From positions 1 through 64,000 of the forward strand of contig DATHOA010000185.1 in assembly GCA_035485475.1 (NCBI GenBank): 64,000 nucleotides of DNA, in the 5' to 3' direction. This stretch comes from DAIDKA01 sp035485475 (GTDB lineage Bacteria; Pseudomonadota; Gammaproteobacteria; Steroidobacterales; Steroidobacteraceae). Both the position numbers and the translations under genes were made by a program. The notes below the pieces were generated by a model. The model was not told the origin of the DNA and made no database searches. It was given only the letters and a program-made list of their open reading frames with translations. Below are positions 42,985 to 50,457 of the stretch, in pieces; position 1 is the stretch's first letter, and each line of letters starts with the position of its first letter.

Positions 42985-43722
42985 ATGAGACACATAGCGA
43001 CAGACATTCGACGCGTGGGAATTCGTGCGGCCATGATCGCCGTGCTGGGCGCGTCGCTTCCCAGCGTGGGTGCCGGCAGCGCCGGCGGCGCGGTGGAATC
43101 CCTCGCCACCATTGAAGCGGCGGCACATTCCTATGTGCTCTCGCTGCTGCCACCGGGCGCAGCTCAAACCCAGATCACGGTGCAGCCCATAGATCGTCGG
43201 TTGCGGCTTGCGCAGTGCGGCTCACCGCTGACGGCGCGGCTGCCGCTGGGCACCAACCTGGCGGCGCGAGCCACGGTGGGTGTTTCCTGTGCCGGCCCGA
43301 CGCATTGGTCCGTGTATGTGCCGGTGGTGGTGGAGAGTCGCATTTCGGTTTTGGTGCTTCGGCATGCGGTGGCGCGCGATACCCATCTGACGGCTGAGGA
43401 TGTCGCGGTCGAAACGCGGCGCACCGCGGGTACGGCGGCGGCTTACCTGGATGCCGTGACCGAACTGTCGGGGCGCACCGTGCGCCGGCCGCTGCCCATC
43501 GGTACCGCATTGACGGTCGACATGTTCGCCGCTGATACGGTGATTCACCGCGGTCAGGAGGTGACCCTGGTGGCGGGGGGCGGCTCCATCGAGATTCGCG
43601 CCACCGGTCGGGCCATGATGGACGCGCCTACCGGAGCGCGCATCCAGGTGCAGAATCTCAGCTCCCTGACCGTAGTCGAGGGGGTCGTGGAGTCCGCCGA
43701 CGTGGTCCGGGTGGCCTTGTAA
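42985..43722 (+). CDS. flgA: P-ring assembly chaperone FlgA
   Basis: A 245-aa periplasmic chaperone for FlgI. A signal peptide occupies about residues 1-32 (hydrophobic AAMIAVLGASLPSVGA). The SAF-like domain follows (LGTNLAARATVGVSCAGP, WSVYVPVVVESRISVLVLRHAVARDTHLTAEDVAVE), and the end is GARIQVQNLSSLTVVEGVVES. The ATG at 42985 gives a long but plausible signal peptide; ATG at 43033 is an alternative if the sigma-54 promoter is real. Upstream 42763-42984 holds only the two divergent sigma-54 sites. The flgM gene follows. Confidence 0.93.
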   Translation: MRHIATDIRRVGIRAAMIAVLGASLPSVGAGSAGGAVESLATIEAAAHSYVLSLLPPGAAQTQITVQPIDRRLRLAQCGSPLTARLPLGTNLAARATVGVSCAGPTHWSVYVPVVVESRISVLVLRHAVARDTHLTAEDVAVETRRTAGTAAAYLDAVTELSGRTVRRPLPIGTALTVDMFAADTVIHRGQEVTLVAGGGSIEIRATGRAMMDAPTGARIQVQNLSSLTVVEGVVESADVVRVAL

Positions 43723-43794
43723 AATGCGAACTCAGTACTGCAGTTTTGCCGGTGTTCATCGATACTTGCGGGCACAGGCGAAGGAGCGTGCAGC

Positions 43795-44205
43795 GTGACG
43801 ATCATCCATCATGGCCAGGGTATAGCCACCCCCGCCGGCCTGGGCAGCGCGGCTACCGACAAGACCCAGACCGCGCAGAATCAGGCCTCGCAGGCCCAGC
43901 CCCAGATGCAGCCGGGCTCGAGCACTCAGGCCGGCGAGGTGGAAATTACCCCCACCGCACAACTGCTGGCCAATGTGGCGCAGCAGATCGCCGGTACTGC
44001 GGATATCGATCAGAGCCGGGTGGACTCGGTTCGCCAGGCGCTCGGCAGTGGTACCTACCAGATCGATTCCGGCCGGATCGCCGATGGCCTGCTGGCGGCG
44101 CAGAAAATTGACGCCCAGGCGGCCGCGGGCACGAGCCCGGGCCCGCAGTCGACGACCGCCCAGGCATTCGCGGCGACCGCGCAACTCGGTTCGGACCGCA
44201 GCTGA
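43795..44205 (+). CDS. flgM: Anti-sigma-28 factor FlgM (first copy)
   Basis: A 136-aa protein that binds and inhibits FliA until exported after hook completion. The sigma-binding helix region is readable (GEVEITPTAQLLANVAQQIA, IDQSRVDSVRQALGSGTYQIDSGRIADGLLAAQKI). The N-terminus is Gln/Ala/Ser rich, as in FlgM proteins, and a 30-residue Ala/Ser/Thr tail follows the last helix, making it longer than most. Start is GTG 43795, with AAGGAG 8 nt before it. It lies between flgA and flgN. A second FlgM-like gene is at 44815. Confidence 0.88.
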   Translation: MTIIHHGQGIATPAGLGSAATDKTQTAQNQASQAQPQMQPGSSTQAGEVEITPTAQLLANVAQQIAGTADIDQSRVDSVRQALGSGTYQIDSGRIADGLLAAQKIDAQAAAGTSPGPQSTTAQAFAATAQLGSDRS

Positions 44206-44215
44206 AGGATTACAC

Positions 44216-44701
44216 ATGGACCAGCAGACCTGCCGGACAAAGTTCGCACGCCTCATCCAGGAGGAAACCGCCGCCATGGGTGAGCTGTCCGTCCTGCTCG
44301 AGCGGGAGTTCACGTATCTGAAGGACAGCCAGGTGGAGGCACTGGGCGCTGCCATGCGCGAGCGGCAACAGTGCGTGGTGCGGATTCTGAAAGTGGACGA
44401 CGAACGGCGCGCCCTGTGCCGCGCCCTGGGGCGCCCCTTTGATCTGAAGGGCCTGCAGGCGCTGATCGCCTGGTGCGATCCGCAAGGAACGTTGCTGTCT
44501 GCATGGGAGGCGTGCACCACCGCGGCCACCCAATGCCGCAACCTGAATGATCGCAATAGCGCCATGGCCGGCGCCCGACTGCAGCACGTACAGGCACGGC
44601 TGGGTTTGCTCATCGAGGGTCGGCGTGAGACGGTAACCTATGGGCCACGCGGCACCTGTTCCGTGGCGGGGGAGCGCCACGGGCTGCTTCGGGAAGTGTA
44701 G
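44216..44701 (+). CDS. flgN: Flagellar chaperone FlgN-like
   Basis: A 161-aa predicted cytosolic helical protein. It matches FlgN chaperones in length and pattern (FARLIQEETAAMGELSVLLEREFTYL, ALGAAMRERQQCVVRILKVDDERRAL), which bind the hook-junction proteins FlgK and FlgL for export. It starts at the ATG at 44216, with AAGGA a few nt before. It sits between the two FlgM-like genes, its normal place next to flgM. Confidence 0.82.
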   Translation: MDQQTCRTKFARLIQEETAAMGELSVLLEREFTYLKDSQVEALGAAMRERQQCVVRILKVDDERRALCRALGRPFDLKGLQALIAWCDPQGTLLSAWEACTTAATQCRNLNDRNSAMAGARLQHVQARLGLLIEGRRETVTYGPRGTCSVAGERHGLLREV

Positions 44702-44763
44702 GCAGGCACCAGCGGCTGGCCGGTGATTTCTACATAATCGAGCTGCTCCCGACAATTTCGACC

Positions 44764-44790
44764 TAAAGTTCCTCCATTTGCGGCCGTTAA
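44764..44790 (+). promoter_or_regulatory. Sigma-28 promoter of the second flgM-like gene
   Basis: TAAAGTTC - 11 nt - GCCGTTAA, nearly identical to the FliA consensus TAAAGTTT-N11-GCCGATAA (7 of 8 in both boxes). It ends 24 nt before the GTG start of the gene at 44815. Confidence 0.85.
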
Positions 44791-44814
44791 GGCCTGTAAC
44801 AGAGGAGTCATACC

Positions 44815-45204
44815 GTGTCCGGCAAGATCAGTGGTGCCACGAACAACCAGCCCCCCGCGGCGGCGGCCGGTAGTGTTGGTCAACGTGCTGCGGCAACCGC
44901 AAGCCCGGCGGCCAACGGCGTGAGCGCGACTGGCAATGCCACTGCCAATACGAGTGCGACGGGGAATGCGGCGGCGAGCGCCAATGCCCCCGCCGGTGCC
45001 ACGGAGAGTGTGCAGATCACGGATACCGCCAGCCACCTGGTCACGGCCGAGCAGGCTTTGAATGATGTCCCGGTGATCAATCCGGGGCGGGTTGCCCAGG
45101 CCCGCGAGTCTCTGGCGTCGGGCACCTACCGCATCTCACCGGAACGGATCAGCAATCAGCTGCTGCAGTTCGAGCGGCTGCTGCCGGAAGACCCCGTCGA
45201 GTAG
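44815..45204 (+). CDS. Second FlgM-like anti-sigma-28 factor
   Basis: A 129-aa protein. The C-terminal 65 residues fit the FlgM sigma-binding module (ESVQITDTASHLVTAEQALN, NPGRVAQARESLASGTYRISPERISNQLLQFERLL) and align with the first FlgM through the shared V-x-x-x-R-x-x-L-x-SGTY pattern. The first 60 residues are low-complexity Ala/Asn/Thr/Gly. Start is GTG 44815, with GAGGAG 8 nt upstream. The strong sigma-28 promoter just ahead means FliA drives its own inhibitor. Two flgM-like genes in one locus are unusual. Confidence 0.85.
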   Translation: MSGKISGATNNQPPAAAAGSVGQRAAATASPAANGVSATGNATANTSATGNAAASANAPAGATESVQITDTASHLVTAEQALNDVPVINPGRVAQARESLASGTYRISPERISNQLLQFERLLPEDPVE

Positions 45205-45223
45205 TTACCTGCGCCGGCCGCCC

Positions 45224-46102
45224 TCAGGTCAGGGCTGCCTCGAGCTGCGCAAGATCGTTCTTTGAAGCTTCCAGCATCTCCGCCACGGCTTTGGCATCGA
45301 GGCCAAAGCGCGCCAGGACCTTGACTTCGCGCAGCTTCGCTCCCAGAACCTCCGGCTCGCCACAATGGCGCGAAATGGCGACCGCGAGCATCACCACATC
45401 GGTCAGGGAGGCAGCCCCACGCGGCTCGCGCTCCAGGTCCTCACTCTCGGCAATGGCGTGCACGATCTCATCCGGCACCGCCCAGTTCTCCAGCAATGCG
45501 ACCGCGACGCTCAGATGCCAGTCGCGCTCGACATTGCGATAGGCGTTCGCGTCGGCGAACAGGCCGCGGTGGTTGCCCGCGCGCGCCAGCAGATACAGCC
45601 GGCCACTGCTTTGCAGCAGGCCCGCGAGCATCGCGACATCAGGCAGTACACGTGTATGTTTCTGCGCGATCACATGACAGAGGCTGGCCACCTGTGCGGT
45701 CTGCCGGGCAAGCACCTCAAGCAGCTTTTCCAGGCCCCGCAGGGCCTCTGATTGGCTGAGAATCCGCATCGCATGGGCGTGCGTGGTGGAGCGCACGGCA
45801 TTCAGTCCGACGCGACTCACGGCGGTGCGCAGGTCGGTGGCGGGGCGGGCGGTACCGAGCAGCGCCGCGGAGTTGGCGAGCTTGAGCAGCCGTGCCGCCA
45901 GTACGGGGTCCGCACCGACGACGCGCGCGACTCTTTCGGCCGAAGCGGTTTCATCGGCGAGCACATGGCGGACGCGCGTGACAATCGAGGGAAATCCCGG
46001 AATGTCCACGGCACCCAGCGACAGCTCCGCGGCCAGTGCCTGGACGAACTGAAAGGCGTCCCGGCTGGTGTCAGCGGCTAAATCTACTTCGAACTCAGAC
46101 AT
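45224..46102 (-). CDS. HDOD domain protein (first of a tandem pair)
   Basis: A 292-aa cytosolic protein with one HDOD domain (about 35-230; ELSLGAVDIPGFPSIVTRVRHVLADE, GADPVLAARLLKLANSA, TDLRTAVSRVGLNAVRSTTHAHAMRI). HDOD domains are relatives of HD hydrolases that usually lack catalytic residues and act in signalling and regulation. It is a close paralogue of the next gene upstream and the last gene of the che operon, convergent with the second flgM-like gene. No output domain is visible. Confidence 0.88.
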   Translation of the reverse strand: MSEFEVDLAADTSRDAFQFVQALAAELSLGAVDIPGFPSIVTRVRHVLADETASAERVARVVGADPVLAARLLKLANSAALLGTARPATDLRTAVSRVGLNAVRSTTHAHAMRILSQSEALRGLEKLLEVLARQTAQVASLCHVIAQKHTRVLPDVAMLAGLLQSSGRLYLLARAGNHRGLFADANAYRNVERDWHLSVAVALLENWAVPDEIVHAIAESEDLEREPRGAASLTDVVMLAVAISRHCGEPEVLGAKLREVKVLARFGLDAKAVAEMLEASKNDLAQLEAALT

Positions 46103-46129
46103 GACGGCGCATCCAGGGTTTGCATATTG

Positions 46130-47014
46130 CTAGGCACCGAGTGCCTCCTGAAGTTCTTTGATCTCATCACGCGATTCTAGAATGATGTTGCTGTAGGTCG
46201 TGACATCCAAGGCCATGCGCTTGCGCGCCGACACGCCCTCCATATTCAACTCAATCGATTCGGGGTACTCCTGATAGCTGACCATCAGGTGTGCCACGGT
46301 GAGGACGTCCGACAGATCCGCCGGACCGGAATGACCGCGGCCAAGATCCTCGAATTCACTGATGGCCGTGACGATATCCTCAGATATTTCCCAATTCTCG
46401 AGTAGCGCTTTCGCGACGCTTACATGCCAATCACGGACAATCTGTTCGTAGACCGGACGATCGGAGAACAGGGCCGGATGTTTGTGCGCGCGCGTCAGGA
46501 TGTAGAGCTCACCCACGCCATGCAGCAGACCGGCCAGCAGGGCGCTATCCGGATTCAGTTTCGTCAGGCGCCGTGCAACGACGTGCGACATGGCGGCCAC
46601 GCCGGTGCAGCGTTGCCACAGGGTGGCCAGGGGCGCTTCAAGTCCCTTCAGCTCACTGGCCTTCTTCATCTGCGCCATGGCAAAGGCCATCGCGGCGCTG
46701 CGCACCATGTTCAGGCCCAGGCGCTGCACGGCTTTGCGCAGATCCGTGACCTGGGTGCCGCTGCTGTTCACCGCCGCGGAGTTCGCGATCTGCAGCAAGC
46801 GGGCCGCCAGCGTGGGCTCAGAGCCCACCACGCGCAGCACCATGTCCAGGTTTACATCGTCGTCGGCCAGGACCTTCCTGATCTTGATGGCGATATCCGG
46901 AAAGCTGGGTAATTCCACCTTGCCCGCGGACAATTCCTGCGCCAGGATCTGCACGAACTCAAAGGCGGCTTTGTTCGTATTGCCGGAGCCGGATTGAGCT
47001 GTCGTCGCTGTCAT
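46130..47014 (-). CDS. HDOD domain protein (second of a tandem pair)
   Basis: A 294-aa paralogue of its downstream neighbour with the same layout: a Ser/Gly-rich start, then HDOD (about 25-225; VELPSFPDIAIKIRKVLAD, SEPTLAARLLQIANSA, TDLRKAVQRLGLNMVRSAA, SALLAGLLHGVGELYIL). The ESLSxE-type activation motifs of HD-GYP hydrolases are absent, so it is probably a non-enzymatic signalling protein. It lies 33 nt after cheB on the same strand, suggesting a role in motility or chemotaxis control. Confidence 0.88.
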   Translation of the reverse strand: MTATTAQSGSGNTNKAAFEFVQILAQELSAGKVELPSFPDIAIKIRKVLADDDVNLDMVLRVVGSEPTLAARLLQIANSAAVNSSGTQVTDLRKAVQRLGLNMVRSAAMAFAMAQMKKASELKGLEAPLATLWQRCTGVAAMSHVVARRLTKLNPDSALLAGLLHGVGELYILTRAHKHPALFSDRPVYEQIVRDWHVSVAKALLENWEISEDIVTAISEFEDLGRGHSGPADLSDVLTVAHLMVSYQEYPESIELNMEGVSARKRMALDVTTYSNIILESRDEIKELQEALGA

Positions 47015-47047
47015 AGGGCGGTCCTTAGCCTGTTCGGGCTGACAATA

Positions 47048-48160
47048 TCAGGCCGAGCGGCTGGCACACGTGATGTCCATCGCAGCTACGAGAGCCATCA
47101 GCCGGGCGGCGATGGCCGGCAGCGGCAGGACCAGCTGCGCGGCGCCCACGGCCACGGCTTCCCCGGGCATTCCCCACACCACGCTGCTGGCTTCATCCTG
47201 GGCGATCGTGGGACTGCCGGCCGTGCGCATCTCCAGCAGCCCCTGCGCGCCATCGCGTCCCATGCCGGTCAGCAGTATTCCGATGGAGCGCGCGCCCGTG
47301 GCCTGCGCCACCGACTGAAACATCACATCCACCGAGGGCCGGTGCCGGTTCACGGTCGGACCCAGATCAAGGCGGCACACATAGCGGGCGCCATAGCGCT
47401 CGACCCGCAGGTGACTGTCGCCGGGTGCCACATAGGCGTGCCCGGCGAGGATCTGCTGGCCGTCTTGGGCTTCCTGCACGCACATCGCGCTGCTGTCATT
47501 GAGACGCCGGGCAAAGGGGGCGCTGAAGGCCTTGGGAATGTGCTGGGTGATGACGGTGCCCGGTGCGTCGGCCGGCAGGCCGCTGAGCAATTCCCGGATC
47601 GCTTCGGTGCCGCCCGCCGAGGCGCCTATGGCCAAAATGAGATTGGTCGTGCTGACCGCGGCTTGCGAACGCAGTGCTTTGGCTGCGGCATTGGCCGTCG
47701 CAGGCACGGGGGAGCTGCTGGTGCCCGGCGGGCGAACGCCCGCGAACGCGGCCGCCTTGACCTTGCCGACAAGTTCCGCGGCGTAGTCGCGCAACGTCGT
47801 GCCCAAGTCCAGGTGCGGCTTGGGCAGAAAATCAACCGCACCCAGGGCAAGTGCCTCCAGAGTCACCTCGGCGCCGCGCTCCGTCAGGGATGACACCATG
47901 ACGACGGGCATCGGTCGCAGGCGCATCAGGTTGCGCAGGAAGGTCAACCCGTCCATACGGGGCATTTCGACATCCAGTGTCAGGACGTCCGGATTGAGTT
48001 GCCGGATCATTTCGCGCGCCACGTGCGCATCGCTGGCGCAGCCCACCACGTCGATGCCGGAGTCGCCGCGCAGGATCTCGGTCATGATTTCGCGCACATA
48101 CGCCGAGTCATCAATGATCAGCACGCGGACCTTGGCCGTGGTGGTGCGCGAGGCGGTCAC
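47048..48160 (-). CDS. cheB: Chemotaxis protein-glutamate methylesterase CheB
   Basis: A 370-aa response regulator and receptor demethylase/deamidase. The receiver (about 10-130) has phospho-acceptor Asp63 (TLDVEMP). The methylesterase domain (about 175-365) has the catalytic triad Ser181 (GASAGG), His207 (TQHIP) and Asp303 (GMGRDG), with spacings equal to those of Salmonella CheB. An Ala/Pro/Ser linker joins the two. It overlaps cheD by 4 nt and so is translationally coupled. Confidence 0.96.
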   Translation of the reverse strand: MTASRTTTAKVRVLIIDDSAYVREIMTEILRGDSGIDVVGCASDAHVAREMIRQLNPDVLTLDVEMPRMDGLTFLRNLMRLRPMPVVMVSSLTERGAEVTLEALALGAVDFLPKPHLDLGTTLRDYAAELVGKVKAAAFAGVRPPGTSSSPVPATANAAAKALRSQAAVSTTNLILAIGASAGGTEAIRELLSGLPADAPGTVITQHIPKAFSAPFARRLNDSSAMCVQEAQDGQQILAGHAYVAPGDSHLRVERYGARYVCRLDLGPTVNRHRPSVDVMFQSVAQATGARSIGILLTGMGRDGAQGLLEMRTAGSPTIAQDEASSVVWGMPGEAVAVGAAQLVLPLPAIAARLMALVAAMDITCASRSA

Positions 48161-48828
48161 GTGAAGATCTCCACCTGCCCTTCGTTTGGCTCCTGGGCCA
48201 GGTGCTCCAGGTAGTAAAGCTCGCGGTCGGCGACGCCACGATTCTCAATGGCCGGCAGTTTCAGCACTCGCGCCCGGCCAGTGGCCGGAAAGTACATCAG
48301 TTTGCGCGGATGGATGCCGCCAAGGTCCTGGGAAGCCAGGCGTATGCCTTCGGTTCGCGCCCAGGAGTGAATGAAGGCGATGTTGCGGGCGCCAATATCG
48401 ATCATCGGTTTGAGGATGCGCCCGCCCCCAAATACCTTCAATTCCAGGCGCTGGCGCTGCGCGCCGTGCCGGGCCAGGTGGTTGATCAGGGACTCCATCG
48501 CGAAACAGCCGTAGCGATTGATCTCGTTGAAACCAGTGGCCGGATTGGCCGAATTGCCGCTGAAACTTTCGTGCCGGTCCGGCAGCATGAAATGGTTCAT
48601 GCCGCCCAGCCCGCTGTCCGGATCGCGGATGCAGGCGGATATGCACGATCCCAGAACCGTCACGATGGCCTCATCCTGGCGCGTGACGTAGCACTCCCCG
48701 GGAAGCAGTTTCACGGTCCAGCGCCCGGTATCACGTTCCCAGAAGCGCGGGGTCTCCGTGAAGCCGGGCAGTCCGGGCGGCAGCGGTGGTGGCCGGGGCG
48801 GCGTCGCAATTTGAGTGGGATCGTGCAT
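48157..48828 (-). CDS. cheD: Chemoreceptor glutamine deamidase CheD
   Basis: A 223-aa deamidase that converts receptor Gln to Glu. Catalytic Cys62 lies in VLGSCISACIRD and His79 in GGMNHFMLP. The start is ATG 48828 (PMHDPTQ); an upstream start at 48861 would extend into cheR. The first 40 residues are Pro-rich. It lies between cheR and cheB. With no cheC or cheX visible, CheD acts here mainly as a deamidase. Confidence 0.92.
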   Translation of the reverse strand: MHDPTQIATPPRPPPLPPGLPGFTETPRFWERDTGRWTVKLLPGECYVTRQDEAIVTVLGSCISACIRDPDSGLGGMNHFMLPDRHESFSGNSANPATGFNEINRYGCFAMESLINHLARHGAQRQRLELKVFGGGRILKPMIDIGARNIAFIHSWARTEGIRLASQDLGGIHPRKLMYFPATGRARVLKLPAIENRGVADRELYYLEHLAQEPNEGQVEIFT

Positions 48829-48832
48829 CGGT

Positions 48833-49699
48833 TCAGCGTCGCAGGTAGGTAGTGTGGCCAATCGACTCGTAGTCGTTGCTCACGCTGAGCAGACTTTCCG
48901 AGTGCCCGAGGTACAGCAGATCACCGGGTCGCTGCAATGGCGCAATCCGCGCGAACAGGTCCCGCTGTGTATCCTTGTCGAAGTAGATCACCGTGTTGCG
49001 GCAGAACACGACATCGAGCGGCCCCGTCATTGGCAGGCGTTGCATGAGGTTCAACTTCTTGAACGTCACCATGCGCCGCACTTCGGGACGAATGACATAG
49101 GTCGTGCCGCCCCGATCCTTGTGCTCGGTGAAGAAGCGGCGCAGCCGTGTTTCCGACAGGCCCTTCACCCGGTCGGCGCTGTACTCACCGGCCACCGCGG
49201 TCTCGAGCATGTCCGAATCCAGGTCCGTTGCCAGGATGCGCACGTTCCAGTTCTGCAGCTGCGGCAGCGACTCCAGCAGGATCATGGCGATGGAATACGC
49301 CTCCTCGCCGCTTGAACATCCGGCTGACCAGACCCGCAGCCGTTTCTGGTTCGCGCGCTCGCAATGCACCGGCAGCACCTGGTCGCGCAGATGCTCAAAA
49401 TGATGCGGCTCGCGGAAGAAATAGGTGAGGTTGGTCGTGATCGCATTGCACATGCGGATCTGTTCCTGCACATCCTCGGCGACTACGCGTCGATATTCGC
49501 GGAAGGTTCGCAGGCCCATGGCGCGCAGCCGCACCGCCAATCGGCCATAGACCAGCTCGCGCTTCTGACGGGTCAGATTGATGCCGGTCAGGGATTTGAC
49601 GAGCGCGCTGATGGCCTCGAAGTCTTCCTCTTCGAAGGCGAATTCACGCTCCCGGGCCGACGCCCGTTGCAGCACCTCGGCCATGTCGCCCTTGTTCAA
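48833..49699 (-). CDS. cheR: Chemotaxis protein methyltransferase CheR
   Basis: A 288-aa SAM-dependent methyltransferase for receptor glutamates. The N-terminal helical domain is followed by the methyltransferase core (LRVWSAGCSSGEEAYSIAMI, VRILATDLDSDMLETAVAG, DVVFCRNTVIYFDKD, LYLGHSESL). It overlaps the small exported-protein gene by 4 nt at its start and abuts cheD at its end. It should bind the WxxF tail of the MCP encoded in the same operon. Confidence 0.96.
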   Translation of the reverse strand: MNKGDMAEVLQRASAREREFAFEEEDFEAISALVKSLTGINLTRQKRELVYGRLAVRLRAMGLRTFREYRRVVAEDVQEQIRMCNAITTNLTYFFREPHHFEHLRDQVLPVHCERANQKRLRVWSAGCSSGEEAYSIAMILLESLPQLQNWNVRILATDLDSDMLETAVAGEYSADRVKGLSETRLRRFFTEHKDRGGTTYVIRPEVRRMVTFKKLNLMQRLPMTGPLDVVFCRNTVIYFDKDTQRDLFARIAPLQRPGDLLYLGHSESLLSVSNDYESIGHTTYLRR

Positions 49700-50049
49700 C
49701 TGCGCTTCGCCTTGAAGCGTCGGACCTGCTCGTTGAAACGAGCGGCCACCGTCGCCAGCGTACTGAGCGCATCATCACGACGCTTTTCGCGATCCTCGAA
49801 ACTGATGTGATTCTGCCGCTGCTGGAACTCTAGGCACCGGGTGTACTCGTTCACATCGTCGTTGTACTGCTTGAGCGTTCTCATGGCCGCCAACATTTCC
49901 TGTTCACTGGCCGAGCTCGCGTCCGGGATATGGCTCGGCGGGGCGGGCAGCAGGCAGTCCGCTGCGGCGCACGCCGCATATAGCAGCGTGCCGGCCAGCA
50001 CCGACATCCACATTGCTTTGGCTTTACGCATGCGCGAATTCCGTGTCAC
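49696..50049 (-). CDS. Small exported protein of unknown function inside the chemotaxis operon
   Basis: A 117-aa protein with an N-terminal signal peptide (basic RKAKAMWM, hydrophobic SVLAGTLLYAACAAA, about residues 1-30). The mature part holds Cys32 and Cys72, which could form a disulfide, and a charged helical C-terminus (EKRRDDALSTLATVAARFNEQVRRFKAKR). It overlaps the upstream cheY copy and the downstream cheR by 4 nt each, so translation is coupled on both sides. No known family is recognised. A periplasmic partner of the MCP sensor domain is one possibility. Confidence 0.75.
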   Translation of the reverse strand: MTRNSRMRKAKAMWMSVLAGTLLYAACAAADCLLPAPPSHIPDASSASEQEMLAAMRTLKQYNDDVNEYTRCLEFQQRQNHISFEDREKRRDDALSTLATVAARFNEQVRRFKAKRS

Positions 50050-50408
50050 TTCAGCAGTTGCGCGACGGCTTCGATCAGCCGCTGGGGGTTGAAGGGTTTC
50101 ACTACCCAGGCCGTAGCGCCCGCTTCGCGGCCTGCACGTTTGACTTCAGTGGTCGCCTCGGTCGTCACCGCAACCATGGGCAGTGTCTTGTAGGCGGGAA
50201 GCTGGCGCAGGTTGCGAATCAGGGTCAGGCCATCCATTACCGGCATGTTGACGTCGGTAATCACCATGTCGAATACCTGCGTTGCCGCGATTCGCAGGGC
50301 TTCCTCGCCGTTAGCGCCCTGGACAACCTCATGACCGGCATCGATCAGGGTCGCCTTGACCATCTGGCGCATTACCGGGGAATCATCGACTGTCAGAATC
50401 CGCGCCAT
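50046..50408 (-). CDS. CheY-like single-domain response regulator (second copy)
   Basis: A 120-aa receiver domain. Phospho-acceptor Asp52 lies in VITDVNMPVMDG, Thr82/Thr83 in VAVTTEA, and Lys104 in VVKPFNP. The start is ATG 50408 with AGGAGG upstream; the frame is open much further but without coding character. It lacks an output domain. It could bind the motor or act as a phosphate sink for CheA, a plausible substitute for a missing CheZ. It is located between the MCP gene and the small exported-protein gene. Confidence 0.9.
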   Translation of the reverse strand: MARILTVDDSPVMRQMVKATLIDAGHEVVQGANGEEALRIAATQVFDMVITDVNMPVMDGLTLIRNLRQLPAYKTLPMVAVTTEATTEVKRAGREAGATAWVVKPFNPQRLIEAVAQLLK

Positions 50409-50457
50409 GATGGCCTCCTGTGCCGGGGCACGCTGGTGATATTGCGTAAGGTATGCA

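Noticed and set aside
49104..49428. Plus-strand frames opposite cheR
   Set aside because: No start signal or domain; cheR on the minus strand is complete and conserved.
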